The notes: a model not told the origin generated them from the letters alone. DNA of 22,968 nt from Parachlamydiaceae bacterium (GCA_030679615.1 JAUXSJ010000302.1:1-22968); one strand, 5' to 3'; positions 7,186-15,756 are shown, numbered from the stretch's first letter. Program-made: numbers and translations.

Positions 7186-8334
7186 ATGAGTTTACTTAAC
7201 GCGCATAAGGGAACTAAAATTATTGAAACGCTTGAAAACTATTCAATAGCTGGCAATAGTCAACATACTATTAAAAGAGGCAGGCCGAGTAAGAGTAATA
7301 ACTTTTTTTATGATGACCAACAATTTTGGAGAGCGATTATTGGTAACAGTAATCACTATTGGAATAAGGAAATTGAATTATATTCATTTGTTTTAAGTGA
7401 TTGGGTTGCACGTGTACCTGGCTTATATTGGGCTGATCATTCTGAATCAATTCGAAGACACAATGAAGAAGATATTGCTGTTAAAAGCAAAGATTGGGAA
7501 GAATTCCATCCGCCGGGAAAATCAAGAAAAGTGTTGGGTGGCATAGGTACAATTTTATTACCTCCAGATGATGCAGGTAAAAGACTCATGATGGCAAGTT
7601 CAACCTGCAATGCATCACTAGGAATTCCACTTTTAATATTTCCAGAGGTGATTGATTATTTATCATTAAAGCAAGGAGATGTAGTCAATATAAAAAAAGC
7701 TCGGTGGCAGCCGATTAATGCTTCATGGGCTCAAAGATTCGCTTCCACAAAAGATATTCCAAGGGGATATCTTGTAATCGACAAAATCGATAAAATTCGC
7801 GTTATAAAGAAAGATATTCCAATGTTGTATCATCCATTTTCAATTATGGAATATCAAAGTAAGGATGCTCTACTTTATGATTTTGTTTTTCTAACTATTG
7901 ATAGCAAAGTAACTGATGGACGTAAACAAATTGAAAATTTCTTTGAATATTATGCAAAAAAAGACAATCGTAACGGCAAATATTTATTAAATACAAATAT
8001 GATCGAACCTATGTTTGATGCGCAGTTTATGTCGCCATCAGAAATGCACCAGCCTTCTCAAAAAGCTCAACTTGAGCTTATACATAAACGTATCAAGCAA
8101 GTTAATTTTGATAAGACAACACTTGATAAATTAATTCGTGTGTTGCCTAAGCATTATGATAATACTATTGCATTAAGGCGTTTAGCTAAATCAATTAGCA
8201 TTAGCACTTCAATACTGCAAGAAAATAATGCAGCCTCTATGTCAGCACAACTAATTAATTACTGCATGGACAATAATAAAATTGAAGAATTGACCGATAG
8301 AATGATTGTTGAATACCCAAATATATTTGAATAA
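7186..8334 (+). CDS. unrecognised 382-aa protein with C-terminal EAD-like domain
   Basis: I do not recognise the main domain. Residues about 20-110 are rich in aromatics (FWRAII, YSFVLSDWVARVPGLYW). Residues about 117-180 look like alpha/beta sequence (RKVLGGIGTILLPP, NASLGIPLLIFPEVIDYL). Residues about 200-275 hold hydrophobic strands followed by a helix (GRKQIENFFEYYAKK). The final 75 residues (308-382) are a compact helical unit with regular leucines ending in EYPNIF, which resembles the small helical effector-associated domains (EADs) and matches the layout of the EAD1 that opens the next gene. Its stop overlaps the protease start by one base (TAATG), so the two products are likely made together and may bind through their EADs. 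It could be a sensor, an inhibitor or a third effector; the sequence does not decide. Confidence 0.6.
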   Translation: MSLLNAHKGTKIIETLENYSIAGNSQHTIKRGRPSKSNNFFYDDQQFWRAIIGNSNHYWNKEIELYSFVLSDWVARVPGLYWADHSESIRRHNEEDIAVKSKDWEEFHPPGKSRKVLGGIGTILLPPDDAGKRLMMASSTCNASLGIPLLIFPEVIDYLSLKQGDVVNIKKARWQPINASWAQRFASTKDIPRGYLVIDKIDKIRVIKKDIPMLYHPFSIMEYQSKDALLYDFVFLTIDSKVTDGRKQIENFFEYYAKKDNRNGKYLLNTNMIEPMFDAQFMSPSEMHQPSQKAQLELIHKRIKQVNFDKTTLDKLIRVLPKHYDNTIALRRLAKSISISTSILQENNAASMSAQLINYCMDNNKIEELTDRMIVEYPNIFE

Positions 8335-9356
8335 TGGATTGGACACCTAGACTAACACAACTTAATGATGTTTTAGCAGACCTTGTTCCTCATCAGGAAG
8401 GAATTACTAGATACATTCAAGGAGCAGGTATAAAGCCTCAAATGATTAATTTTAATGGAAATGCTTTAGATATATGGAGTAGCGCCATTGATGAAGCAAG
8501 AAAATTAAACAAAGTCGATAATTTAATTGAAACAATATTAGTTAAATATCCGGATAATCCTTTTTTAAAATCGGCACTGAGTGAAAAGGAAATAAATTAT
8601 TCTTTAGGCCCTAAGCTCGATGATTCAAAATGGGAGCAGCCAGACGAAGAAACATTCGAGGTTCTAACAATGGGAATGAGTACATTGTTACCAATAAATT
8701 TTTTAGCGCGGGGAATTATTTCCAGTCAATCTGTAGCTAAGATTGAGATCAAACAAGGATCAGTTATCGAAGTTGGAACCGGATTTCTTTTTAAAACTGA
8801 AGGTATTGATGAGCTTTTTTTTATGACTAACTTCCATGTTATAAATGATAAAAAAAAATTTGAAAAAACCCGCATAATTTTTGATTTTGAAGAGGATATA
8901 AATGGTAATACTAAAAACTCCAAAAATTTCAAAATAGATAGTGATGGACCATGGTATACTTCTCCAGAAAAAGAATTAGATGTTTCTATATTTAAACTAA
9001 TTGCCGCTGAAGAGTTAAATCATTATGGCCACATACCGCTTAAAAAGATTGACGTAGCCAAAAATGATTTTGTAAATATAATCCAGCATCCGGGTGGTCA
9101 GCTAAAACAAATAGCTCTTTATCACAATATTGTAACACATGTAAAAGATAATATTGTTCAATATTTAACCGATACAATGAGGGGATCTTCAGGCGCACCT
9201 GTTTTTAATTCAAATTGGGAACTAGTCGCACTGCACCATAGTGGTGGTGTCAGAAAAGACGGAGAGCCTACTTTAAATGAAACAAAGTATAGAAACGAAG
9301 GAATTCACATTAATAAAATCTTGGATTTTTTAATTGCAAATCACAAAAAAAATTAA
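8334..9356 (+). CDS. EAD1-trypsin-like serine protease effector
   Basis: A 340-residue cytoplasmic protease. Residues 1-82 form an EAD1-like helical adaptor (RLTQLNDVLADL..., DIWSSAIDEARKL, ending VKYPDNPFLKSAL). From about 125 a trypsin-like domain follows, with the full catalytic triad in typical contexts: TNFHVI with H168, ELDVSIFKL with D216, and RGSSGAP with S286. GTGFLF before the histidine and HHSGG after the serine are also typical of HtrA/V8-like trypsin folds. There is no signal peptide, so the target is inside the cell. In known families, EADs recruit effectors such as trypsins to NTPase-controlled hubs by homotypic contact. Here the partner could be the EAD-like tail of the upstream protein or the C-terminus of GAP1. 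Activation would presumably lead to cleavage of a host protein or of another component such as the neighbouring nuclease. Confidence 0.85.
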   Translation: MDWTPRLTQLNDVLADLVPHQEGITRYIQGAGIKPQMINFNGNALDIWSSAIDEARKLNKVDNLIETILVKYPDNPFLKSALSEKEINYSLGPKLDDSKWEQPDEETFEVLTMGMSTLLPINFLARGIISSQSVAKIEIKQGSVIEVGTGFLFKTEGIDELFFMTNFHVINDKKKFEKTRIIFDFEEDINGNTKNSKNFKIDSDGPWYTSPEKELDVSIFKLIAAEELNHYGHIPLKKIDVAKNDFVNIIQHPGGQLKQIALYHNIVTHVKDNIVQYLTDTMRGSSGAPVFNSNWELVALHHSGGVRKDGEPTLNETKYRNEGIHINKILDFLIANHKKN

Positions 9357-9373
9357 CTTAAATAAATAATCAA

Positions 9374-10318
9374 ATGGAAAATGAAAAATTATACCTCGGG
9401 TATGACGCTGAATTTCTTATCAATGATGAGATAAAAGAAATTGTTGATCTGCCAATAATTGGCAAAAAGCATGTTGATGATATTGCACCCATTGAGGGTA
9501 ATGATGAGTCAATTTTAAAATATTTAAATTTTAGCGTTAAGATGTCCGCTTCAAGAAAATTTGCTTTTTATACTGCATCCAATATTGATGGTAATATGTT
9601 TAAAAAAGCACATAGACGCGGATGGAGAAAAGACCCAAGAGCCAAAGAATTTCAATGGGGCACTGAATTATATAGTGCAAAAAAAAGTGATTTTGATAAA
9701 GGTCATATGACAAAAAGAGAAGATGTTCAGTGGGGTAAGACAATCGGCCTAGCACAAAAAGGCGCGGATTCAACATTCTTTTATCCCAATTCGGTTCCTC
9801 AGCATAAAGATTTAAACCAGGTAATATGGAAAAGCCTTGAAGATTATGTGCTTCATACGGAAACAAAAACTAATTTACTAAAAGTGTGTGTGTTTACAGG
9901 GCCGGTTTTAAGTGAAAGCGATCCAAACTTTGTAACCCAAGTTAAAGGTGCTACGGTTCAAATACCAATTGTATTTTGGAAAGTAATCGTATATCCAAAA
10001 AATGATGGTAAGCTTTATAGAGTGGGATTTATGATGAGCCAAAATAGATTGTTATTTGAAAATGGCATTGTTGAGGAGTATGAGAAAGGCGTGATTGGTG
10101 AGGATTTATTTATGCAGTTTGAAGATGCCGAAACCTACCAAGTAAATATTTCTTTAATTGAAACACTAGCTGGCATAAAGTTTCCAAAAGCGATTGATTC
10201 TTATAAAGACGATCGAAGTAAAAAATTAGTTCTTAAAGAAATCGATATTGATCCTGACTTGGAAAGTTTTTCAAATGTTGAGAATTTGGGTTTTTCTATT
10301 GATAATTTGACATTGTAA
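9374..10318 (+). CDS. cytoplasmic DNA/RNA non-specific endonuclease (NUC family) effector
   Basis: A 314-residue beta-beta-alpha-metal nuclease of the NucA/EndoG type. The core motif is D108-K-G-H111-M, where the family normally has DRGHL or DRGHM, so the general base H111 is intact. The metal-ligand asparagine is N148 in the segment YPNSVPQHKDLNQVIW (137-152), with the usual PQ and N..W spacing. KFAFYTASNIDG (about 57-68) is the usual lead-in strand. Secreted and mitochondrial members have targeting signals; this one has none, and begins with about 50 acidic residues that could act as a prodomain. It has no obvious EAD. It starts 17 bases after the protease stop and closes the operon, so it is probably a self-damaging or phage-degrading effector whose release depends on the upstream proteins. 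Control by proteolysis is my inference. Confidence 0.85.
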   Translation: MENEKLYLGYDAEFLINDEIKEIVDLPIIGKKHVDDIAPIEGNDESILKYLNFSVKMSASRKFAFYTASNIDGNMFKKAHRRGWRKDPRAKEFQWGTELYSAKKSDFDKGHMTKREDVQWGKTIGLAQKGADSTFFYPNSVPQHKDLNQVIWKSLEDYVLHTETKTNLLKVCVFTGPVLSESDPNFVTQVKGATVQIPIVFWKVIVYPKNDGKLYRVGFMMSQNRLLFENGIVEEYEKGVIGEDLFMQFEDAETYQVNISLIETLAGIKFPKAIDSYKDDRSKKLVLKEIDIDPDLESFSNVENLGFSIDNLTL

Positions 10319-10380
10319 GTGAAAATACCCTTAATTTTTATACTCTTAATATGAGGTGCAGTAAATGCTATTTCTTCTAG

Positions 10381-10401
10381 TTCAAAGCCGTAATCTTTGA
10401 A
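10381..10401 (+). terminator. hairpin after the endonuclease gene
   Basis: TTCAAAG (10381-10387) and CTTTGAA (10395-10401) form a perfect seven-pair stem with a seven-base loop, followed by T-rich sequence, about 60 bases after the stop at 10318. It is a plausible end of the GTPase operon transcript, though the stem is weak. Confidence 0.4.
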
Positions 10402-10533
10402 TATTTCTTAATTTTAGTGAAAAAGAAAGCAGAAATGCTATAATTTCGAAATAGTGATTCCATTACGGTTTGAGGATTATAAATAAATTGTCTTTATTGT
10501 TAAAATATTTATAAATTAGCTAACAAATGTGGT

Positions 10534-10734
10534 ATGAGAGAATTTTTTAACATACAAATGATTGATGGAATTAGAAAAGAGATAAAGGCCCTTAATTTAA
10601 AAATTGAGGAAATACAACAGCAGTCTAAAATTGACCCAGATTTAATTATGAGTCAAAATTCACTTATTTCCAAAAGAGATTATTTCTTAAATGTTTTGAG
10701 TACCCTAAATAGTGACGGTGGAGACTTAATCTGA
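10534..10734 (+). CDS. small hypothetical coiled-coil protein, 66 aa
   Basis: A 66-residue product. Residues about 9-31 (IDGIRKEIKALNLKIEEIQQ) form a charged amphipathic helix with coiled-coil spacing, and a second helix lies near 46-58. No signal peptide or known motif is seen, and I do not recognise the family. It stands alone between the endonuclease operon and the receptor gene, 215 bases after the former and 139 before the latter, with no good promoter element in front. It could be a stray accessory gene of the upstream system or a chance ORF. Confidence 0.45.
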   Translation: MREFFNIQMIDGIRKEIKALNLKIEEIQQQSKIDPDLIMSQNSLISKRDYFLNVLSTLNSDGGDLI

Positions 10735-10775
10735 TCAAAAACTTCAGTCAAAATTTCGCAAATCGTTCGATAAGC

Positions 10776-10803
10776 CTAATCTCAAAAAATAAATTAGTTT
10801 TTT
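10776..10803 (+). terminator. weak terminator-like hairpin
   Basis: CTAAT (10776-10780) can pair with ATTAG (10793-10797), followed at once by six T. It lies about 40 bases after the 66-aa ORF. Only five pairs form, so it is a weak candidate. Confidence 0.25.
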
Positions 10804-10873
10804 ATTCGTATTTATTTTTTTATGCATCTAAGATAATGATTGAGATAAAAACAGGTATATTTGAGTTTCAGAT

Positions 10874-13297
10874 ATGTATCAATTGAGAATATTACTTTTT
10901 ATTTCATTTATATTTATTATTTCACGTTCTTATTCTCAAAACCTCATTAAAGGTTCTGTTTTAGATACCGCAAATGTGGCTATACCATATTGTGCAATGG
11001 CACTTATCAATGCGAGCGATAGTAGTTTAGTTAAAGGTAATATAGCAGATGATAATGGCGAGTTTATTTTTGAAAAAATTAAACCAGGCAATTATATAAT
11101 TAAATTTAATAATGTTGGATATAAAACGGGATTGTCTCAATTAATAATAGTTGATTCTTTAATGCAAACATTTCTTCCTCCACAGATTCTAAAATCCAAT
11201 GGAATAAATTTAAATGAAATATCTGTTGCAGTATTTAAGCCAATTATTGAATTTCAAAAGGGAATAGTAGTTATGAATGTTGAGAATAATATACTTACTG
11301 GTGGTAATACTGTTTTTGATTTGTTAAAGCGAGTACCAGGAGTTAGTTTAGATGCGCAAAATAACATATCAGTTAACGGTCAAGCTGGGGTACGTTTTTT
11401 AATTGATGGTAGATTGCAACAAATACCAAGCACTCAACTTATAAGTATGTTTATGAGCATGCCTGCGGAAGCAGTTTCAACTATTGAGTTAATAAAAAAT
11501 CCACCTGCCAGATATGATGCTACGGGCACTGGAGGGTTAATAAATCTGGTATTAAAAAAGGCGAAATTAAAAGGGTTCAATGCTAGTCTATCTCAAAGTG
11601 GAAGTCATGGCGATTATAACCGTGGTGGCACTTTTTTTTCATTTAATTATAAGGAAAACAGGCTTGCATTATTTAGTAATTTTGCGTTATCTTATTTGCA
11701 GTTTGGAACGACTAATTATTTTTTAAGGAATTTGACCGATTCAGGAGGCTCATTTAGCGTATATTCTTATGGAACACAATTACCATATCGAAATGTTATA
11801 TATGGGAATGTTGGACTAGAATACGAGCTTAATAAAAAAACGATACTTGGTTTTAGTTATAATAACAATGCAGCGTTAGCAACTAATTTATCTGACAATA
11901 GACTTAATATAATAGAAGGAAACGTATATAATTATGATAATATTCGGTTTTTTTCTCATTCAAAACAAAAAATTCAAACTCCTTCTTTAAATTTTAATAT
12001 TCAATGCAAATTCGACTCACTTTCAAAATTGCAATTATCTTCTGGCTATACGAATTATCTTGAACAATCTCAAAGATTCACAACTAATCATTTTTATGAT
12101 AATGCAAATAATGAAATACTACCTTATACCCTTAACGGGACTATTTTAAATAGTGATTTTAGGATATTTACCCAGCAATTAGATTACAGTAAAGAATTTA
12201 AAAATGCATTTGATCTTGAGGCTGGTTTCAAAACAAGTTTTGTTGAAAACAGAAGTAATTCTGTGTTTCAACAAAACGATCCGGTAAGTGGATTAATTTA
12301 TTCGGATACCGCTTTTTCGTTTCAGTATAAATACCATGAAAGAATAACTGCCGGATATTTTATATTGGGAAAAAGCTTGAAAAAATTAGATCTAAGAGTG
12401 GGCTTAAGAACAGAACATACTCTTATTAATGCTAACGATAATCCAAAGCCTTTTACGCTTCATCGGAATTATATTAATTTCTTCCCAAGTGGTTCTTTAG
12501 ATTATAAGTTAAATGACAAAAATAATTTGCAGACTATTTACAGTTATCGAATTGGCAGACCAAGTTATGATCAAATGAATCCAGTAAGAACTTTTTATGA
12601 TCAGTTTAATAATGGAGCGGGTAATCCTTATTTAAAACCAGAATATTCTCATATAATTAACTTGGACTATAGTTATAATCATTTTATTACTTTGAGCTCA
12701 TCATATCAAACAACTAAGGATAATATATATAATTATTCTTATGGTAATATACAAACTAAAGCCACTATTGATTCTACATTTAATTTCGCAAAAATTAGTA
12801 ATTCTTCATTATCAGTTTTTGTACAAAAACAAATCAAATGGTTTACTTTTCAAGTTTTTGTTGGGAGTGTATATCGCAGTAATTTGACTATTGTAAATGA
12901 ATTACCGGTTAATTTAAGATCTTATTTATATTACGGCAATGTTAATACAGAATTTCTATTACCCAAAAATTTCAAATTCCAAATTCAGGCCAACTATAAT
13001 TCTTTATCAAGAGATGGCATACAAACCTATTATCCCAATGGCGTTGTTAATTTGACAGTGTTCAAATCTTTTTTTAATAAAAAATTAGACATTTCCATAA
13101 GTATGTTTGATATTTTTTATACTGATATTCACCCGTATTCAAATCAGGTTGGCTCACAATATAGTTATTATACTGAAAGAAATGATACACGCAGAATACG
13201 TGCATTTGTAGCGTGGAAATTTGGTAAAATGAGAATTAATAAAACTATTGAACAAAATAATAATTCTGACAAAGAAAGGCTTAAACTGGTTGAATAA
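10874..13297 (+). CDS. outer-membrane beta-barrel receptor (CarboxypepD_reg + plug + OMP_b-brl_3)
   Basis: An 807-residue outer-membrane protein. Residues 1-22 are a signal peptide (positive start, hydrophobic core, ending SYSQ). Residues about 23-110 form a CarboxypepD_reg-like beta-sandwich (LIKGSVLDTANVAIPYCAMA, NGEFIFEKIKPGNY), a hallmark of Bacteroidota TonB-linked receptors. A plug domain follows (about 138-230), with FDLLKRVPGVSLD, FLIDGR and the typical GTGGLINLVLKK. The rest is an aromatic-rich beta-barrel. The C-terminus AFVAWKFGKMRINKTIEQ is typical of the OMP_b-brl_3 group, in which the final strand is followed by a charged tail. The length suits the family. These proteins take up or bind large ligands such as siderophores, peptides or glycans. 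Placed between a conflict system and an NRPS cluster, it may import the NRPS product, but proximity is the only support. A TATATTTG at 10856-10863 lies too close to the ATG to be an ordinary promoter. Confidence 0.85.
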   Translation: MYQLRILLFISFIFIISRSYSQNLIKGSVLDTANVAIPYCAMALINASDSSLVKGNIADDNGEFIFEKIKPGNYIIKFNNVGYKTGLSQLIIVDSLMQTFLPPQILKSNGINLNEISVAVFKPIIEFQKGIVVMNVENNILTGGNTVFDLLKRVPGVSLDAQNNISVNGQAGVRFLIDGRLQQIPSTQLISMFMSMPAEAVSTIELIKNPPARYDATGTGGLINLVLKKAKLKGFNASLSQSGSHGDYNRGGTFFSFNYKENRLALFSNFALSYLQFGTTNYFLRNLTDSGGSFSVYSYGTQLPYRNVIYGNVGLEYELNKKTILGFSYNNNAALATNLSDNRLNIIEGNVYNYDNIRFFSHSKQKIQTPSLNFNIQCKFDSLSKLQLSSGYTNYLEQSQRFTTNHFYDNANNEILPYTLNGTILNSDFRIFTQQLDYSKEFKNAFDLEAGFKTSFVENRSNSVFQQNDPVSGLIYSDTAFSFQYKYHERITAGYFILGKSLKKLDLRVGLRTEHTLINANDNPKPFTLHRNYINFFPSGSLDYKLNDKNNLQTIYSYRIGRPSYDQMNPVRTFYDQFNNGAGNPYLKPEYSHIINLDYSYNHFITLSSSYQTTKDNIYNYSYGNIQTKATIDSTFNFAKISNSSLSVFVQKQIKWFTFQVFVGSVYRSNLTIVNELPVNLRSYLYYGNVNTEFLLPKNFKFQIQANYNSLSRDGIQTYYPNGVVNLTVFKSFFNKKLDISISMFDIFYTDIHPYSNQVGSQYSYYTERNDTRRIRAFVAWKFGKMRINKTIEQNNNSDKERLKLVE

Positions 13298-13521
13298 AGA
13301 TAACTAGTATTAAATAAGTCTAAAATATCTTGAGCATGATTGAAAAATAATAATCTTTTCCTCTTAATCTAACTCAATATATAATAATGATTATTTTAAT
13401 GAAAAATTTTGTTTATTTTGAAGTTTTTTTCTAAATAGTATTAGCGGACAAAATAATTTTAATACTTTAGCGTTTGGCCAAAGTTTTGCCTAAAAAATAA
13501 TTGATTAAAATAATTTTTTTT

Positions 13522-14733
13522 ATGAATGATTCATCTTTATTACTATCTAAAATAATAGAAAATAATTCTAGAGTCCATCCCGATTTAATTAAACGAATTC
13601 TTATAGTATACGACCTTAATATGTTTGCTATTGGTGATACTTGTATACAAGTTGCAAGATTTAGAAAGTCAGCGGAACTTTATAAAAATGCTACTATTGA
13701 TTTGAATACATTGAATGAGAAACATCATCAGTTGATATGTAATATAATAAAAAACAACCCTTATATCAGTAATTATTTTAATTTGGAGTGGGATCAGTTA
13801 GATTTTTCCACATACGATCTGATAATATGCGCGTGTATTCCTGAATTACCTTTTTTTGATTTTCTTTCCTTAAATTATAGTGAAAAGATATTGTCAGGAT
13901 TAATGACAACTGCTTTTTTTTCTGTTTTAGGAAATGTGGGCTTTGATGACAAAAGATATGGTACTCCAGTTTTCCCAATTAATAGGCTATTTAATGAATT
14001 TAAAATGTCGGAAGAGTCTCAAGCATTAATGGGAGCAAATGAGCTATTTATAACCGATGCTGAAATTGAATGGGGCACCAATTGGTTATCAAATAATGGA
14101 TTAAGCTTAAATAATAACCTCGTTATCTTTCTTGATAGTTCTTCAGCTAGAGATAAATTATTGGATATTACACAGTATTTTGATTTGCTAACATGCGTTC
14201 TTCGGCTTAAAGATGTTAAAGTACTAATTTTTGATGAAGGTGGAATTGGGAAAAAAGAGTTCTATGAGCACTGGTTAGGGCCTCAACTTTCAGAAAATTT
14301 AATATTTGCTGAAAGGATGACTATAAGAGATGCTATTTGTCTAATTGGCAGCAAAAAAACAAAATTTATTTTTGGTCCAAGCACTGGTCTTTTGCATTGT
14401 GCTTCGGGTGTTTTTAATGTTTTAATGCAAAAAAAGTACCCAAAAGGCCTGGTTCCTGTATTATTAGGATATGTTGGTAAATGTGAAGGTAGTTATCAAG
14501 AAGATCAATGGTGGGGACAATCATTGGTTGACACCGTGTTACTCATAAGAAATGGTAACCGTAAAGAACTTAACTATATTAAAAATATTGATTTTGAAAA
14601 GATCTCATCAACGGATAAGTTTTTAAGCAGTCAGGAAATTACTTGCGATATTTTAGTGGATTTTATAAGAAAGAACTATTCTGATAGATTAAAAAAACTT
14701 GGAATTAATATGGAGAATACTATTATAAATTAA
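13522..14733 (+). CDS. GT-B glycosyltransferase-like (heptosyltransferase-related) protein
   Basis: About 403 residues from the ATG at 13522. The same frame is open to a TTG at 13501, but the ATG puts the first Rossmann strand (IKRILIVYDLNMFAIGDT) near residue 22, as in GT-B enzymes. The C-terminal half has NNLVIFLDSSSARDKLLDI and then FGPSTGLLHCASG (about residues 284-296). This resembles the nucleotide-sugar binding signature of GT9/heptosyltransferase-like enzymes (usually G.DTG..H.A). Similarity elsewhere is weak, so the donor sugar and acceptor cannot be given. The protein is probably cytoplasmic or peripheral to the inner membrane. It converges on the FkbM-type methyltransferase gene, and both could decorate a polysaccharide or the NRPS product. 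The 224-base gap before the start (from 13298) holds only AT-rich sequence and a TTTGGCCAAA palindrome at 13473-13482. Confidence 0.6.
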   Translation: MNDSSLLLSKIIENNSRVHPDLIKRILIVYDLNMFAIGDTCIQVARFRKSAELYKNATIDLNTLNEKHHQLICNIIKNNPYISNYFNLEWDQLDFSTYDLIICACIPELPFFDFLSLNYSEKILSGLMTTAFFSVLGNVGFDDKRYGTPVFPINRLFNEFKMSEESQALMGANELFITDAEIEWGTNWLSNNGLSLNNNLVIFLDSSSARDKLLDITQYFDLLTCVLRLKDVKVLIFDEGGIGKKEFYEHWLGPQLSENLIFAERMTIRDAICLIGSKKTKFIFGPSTGLLHCASGVFNVLMQKKYPKGLVPVLLGYVGKCEGSYQEDQWWGQSLVDTVLLIRNGNRKELNYIKNIDFEKISSTDKFLSSQEITCDILVDFIRKNYSDRLKKLGINMENTIIN

Positions 14734-14808
14734 TATTTCATCACTATTTGAATAAAGAAAAAGTAATAGATCGTGATACAAATGATTTTTAATCTATATG
14801 AATTTGTT

Positions 14809-14865
14809 AATTATTTTGTTTCTAAGACCGATAAGAGATTTTTCTAATCTTAAAACAAAATAATT
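14809..14865. terminator. long inverted repeat, bidirectional terminator between convergent genes
   Basis: AATTATTTTGTTT (14809-14821) pairs perfectly with AAACAAAATAATT (14853-14865). Four more pairs (14823-14826 with 14849-14852) follow after a single bulged C. The arms are rich in T on one strand and A on the other, which gives U-rich sequence to transcripts from either side. It lies between the stop codons of two convergent genes (14733 and 14889), as expected for a shared terminator. Confidence 0.65.
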
Positions 14866-14888
14866 CTTGTGAGTTATAAAGCAGGGTT

Positions 14889-15704
14889 TTATTTATATCC
14901 TTCTTCACTTAACCTTTGTTCAATTTTCAATTTACAAGGATCGTCTTTGTGTATAGCTAATATACTGCCATCCACTTCGAATGTATTATAAAAGAAGTTC
15001 GCTAAATAATTTTCTAAGGTTTCTTTCCCTGCTTTAATATATTCGATCAGCATTATAGGTTTTGTAGCTGCAATTGTTTTTTTTGCTCCTTCCAAAGCTT
15101 CTAATTCCATTCCCTCAATATCAAGTTTAATAAAATCAACACGGGCCAAATTCAATGAGTCGATTGCGACCATCGAAATTTTTTGACATTGGTCTGCGGT
15201 ATAATCAATTTTTTGCCCAATATATTCATTAAATTCATTCTTTCTTAGCTCAAAGCTTCCAAAAGAAGATGATTTAAAATAATCAAGTATTGGAATATTA
15301 ATAGTTCCAAAAGAAGTACCCAAAGCTGCGTGATACGCAGTTGCATTAAAACAATTATTAATAGCTATATTTCCAGCTAAACAATAAAAAATTCGCTCTT
15401 GTGCTTCAAAAGCCAGTACACTACCCCAGCCGTGCATTGTTTTAGCCCATTCAATTGTATGAACGCCTATATTAGCACCTCCATCGATAGCAAGGACTCC
15501 GTCGCCAAACATCTCTCGACGAAGCATTAAGATCTCCTTTAGGTATAAAACTTCTTCAGGCTCATAGTAAGAATTTTGTAAAATCTGGTGTCCCACACCA
15601 ATGCTAACGTTATCAGATGTTCGGTAATCATGACGATTAACAATGAATGTTCCGTGACCAGAAGATACCAAAATATTCGCAATAGGACGCTTCTGTATAT
15701 TCAT
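14889..15704 (-). CDS. FkbM-family SAM-dependent methyltransferase
   Basis: A 271-residue class I methyltransferase. The SAM-binding motif is IDGGANIG (residues 73-80), with the acidic ribose-binding residue E100 at the end of the second strand (VLAFEAQ). The FkbM signature DFIKLDIEGMELEALEGA (190-207) includes D195 and E197-G198, typical of the FkbM domain. IMLIEYIK (217-224) is the next core strand. FkbM enzymes methylate hydroxyl groups of polyketides, glycans or other small molecules. The first 40 residues are an extra N-terminal beta region. The gene diverges from the NRPS and converges on the glycosyltransferase-like gene, so it may tailor a glycan or the peptide. A minus-strand TATATTTG at 15757-15764 is well placed as its -7 element. 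Confidence 0.85.
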   Translation of the reverse strand: MNIQKRPIANILVSSGHGTFIVNRHDYRTSDNVSIGVGHQILQNSYYEPEEVLYLKEILMLRREMFGDGVLAIDGGANIGVHTIEWAKTMHGWGSVLAFEAQERIFYCLAGNIAINNCFNATAYHAALGTSFGTINIPILDYFKSSSFGSFELRKNEFNEYIGQKIDYTADQCQKISMVAIDSLNLARVDFIKLDIEGMELEALEGAKKTIAATKPIMLIEYIKAGKETLENYLANFFYNTFEVDGSILAIHKDDPCKLKIEQRLSEEGYK

Positions 15705-15756
15705 TATAAGAAAAAATTAATATTAATTCCTGTTAAAATTAAGTTGACCAAATATT

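Noticed and set aside
10856..10863. TATATTTG as promoter of the receptor gene
   Set aside because: Only ten bases separate it from the ATG, leaving almost no leader, and the TTG upstream is at the wrong distance.
13473..13482. TTTGGCCAAA palindrome before the glycosyltransferase-like gene as an operator
   Set aside because: A single 10-base palindrome with no second copy nearby is too weak to call.
13501..13521. TTG start extending the glycosyltransferase-like protein by seven residues
   Set aside because: The ATG at 13522 is a stronger start codon and the added residues bring no family feature; it remains possible.
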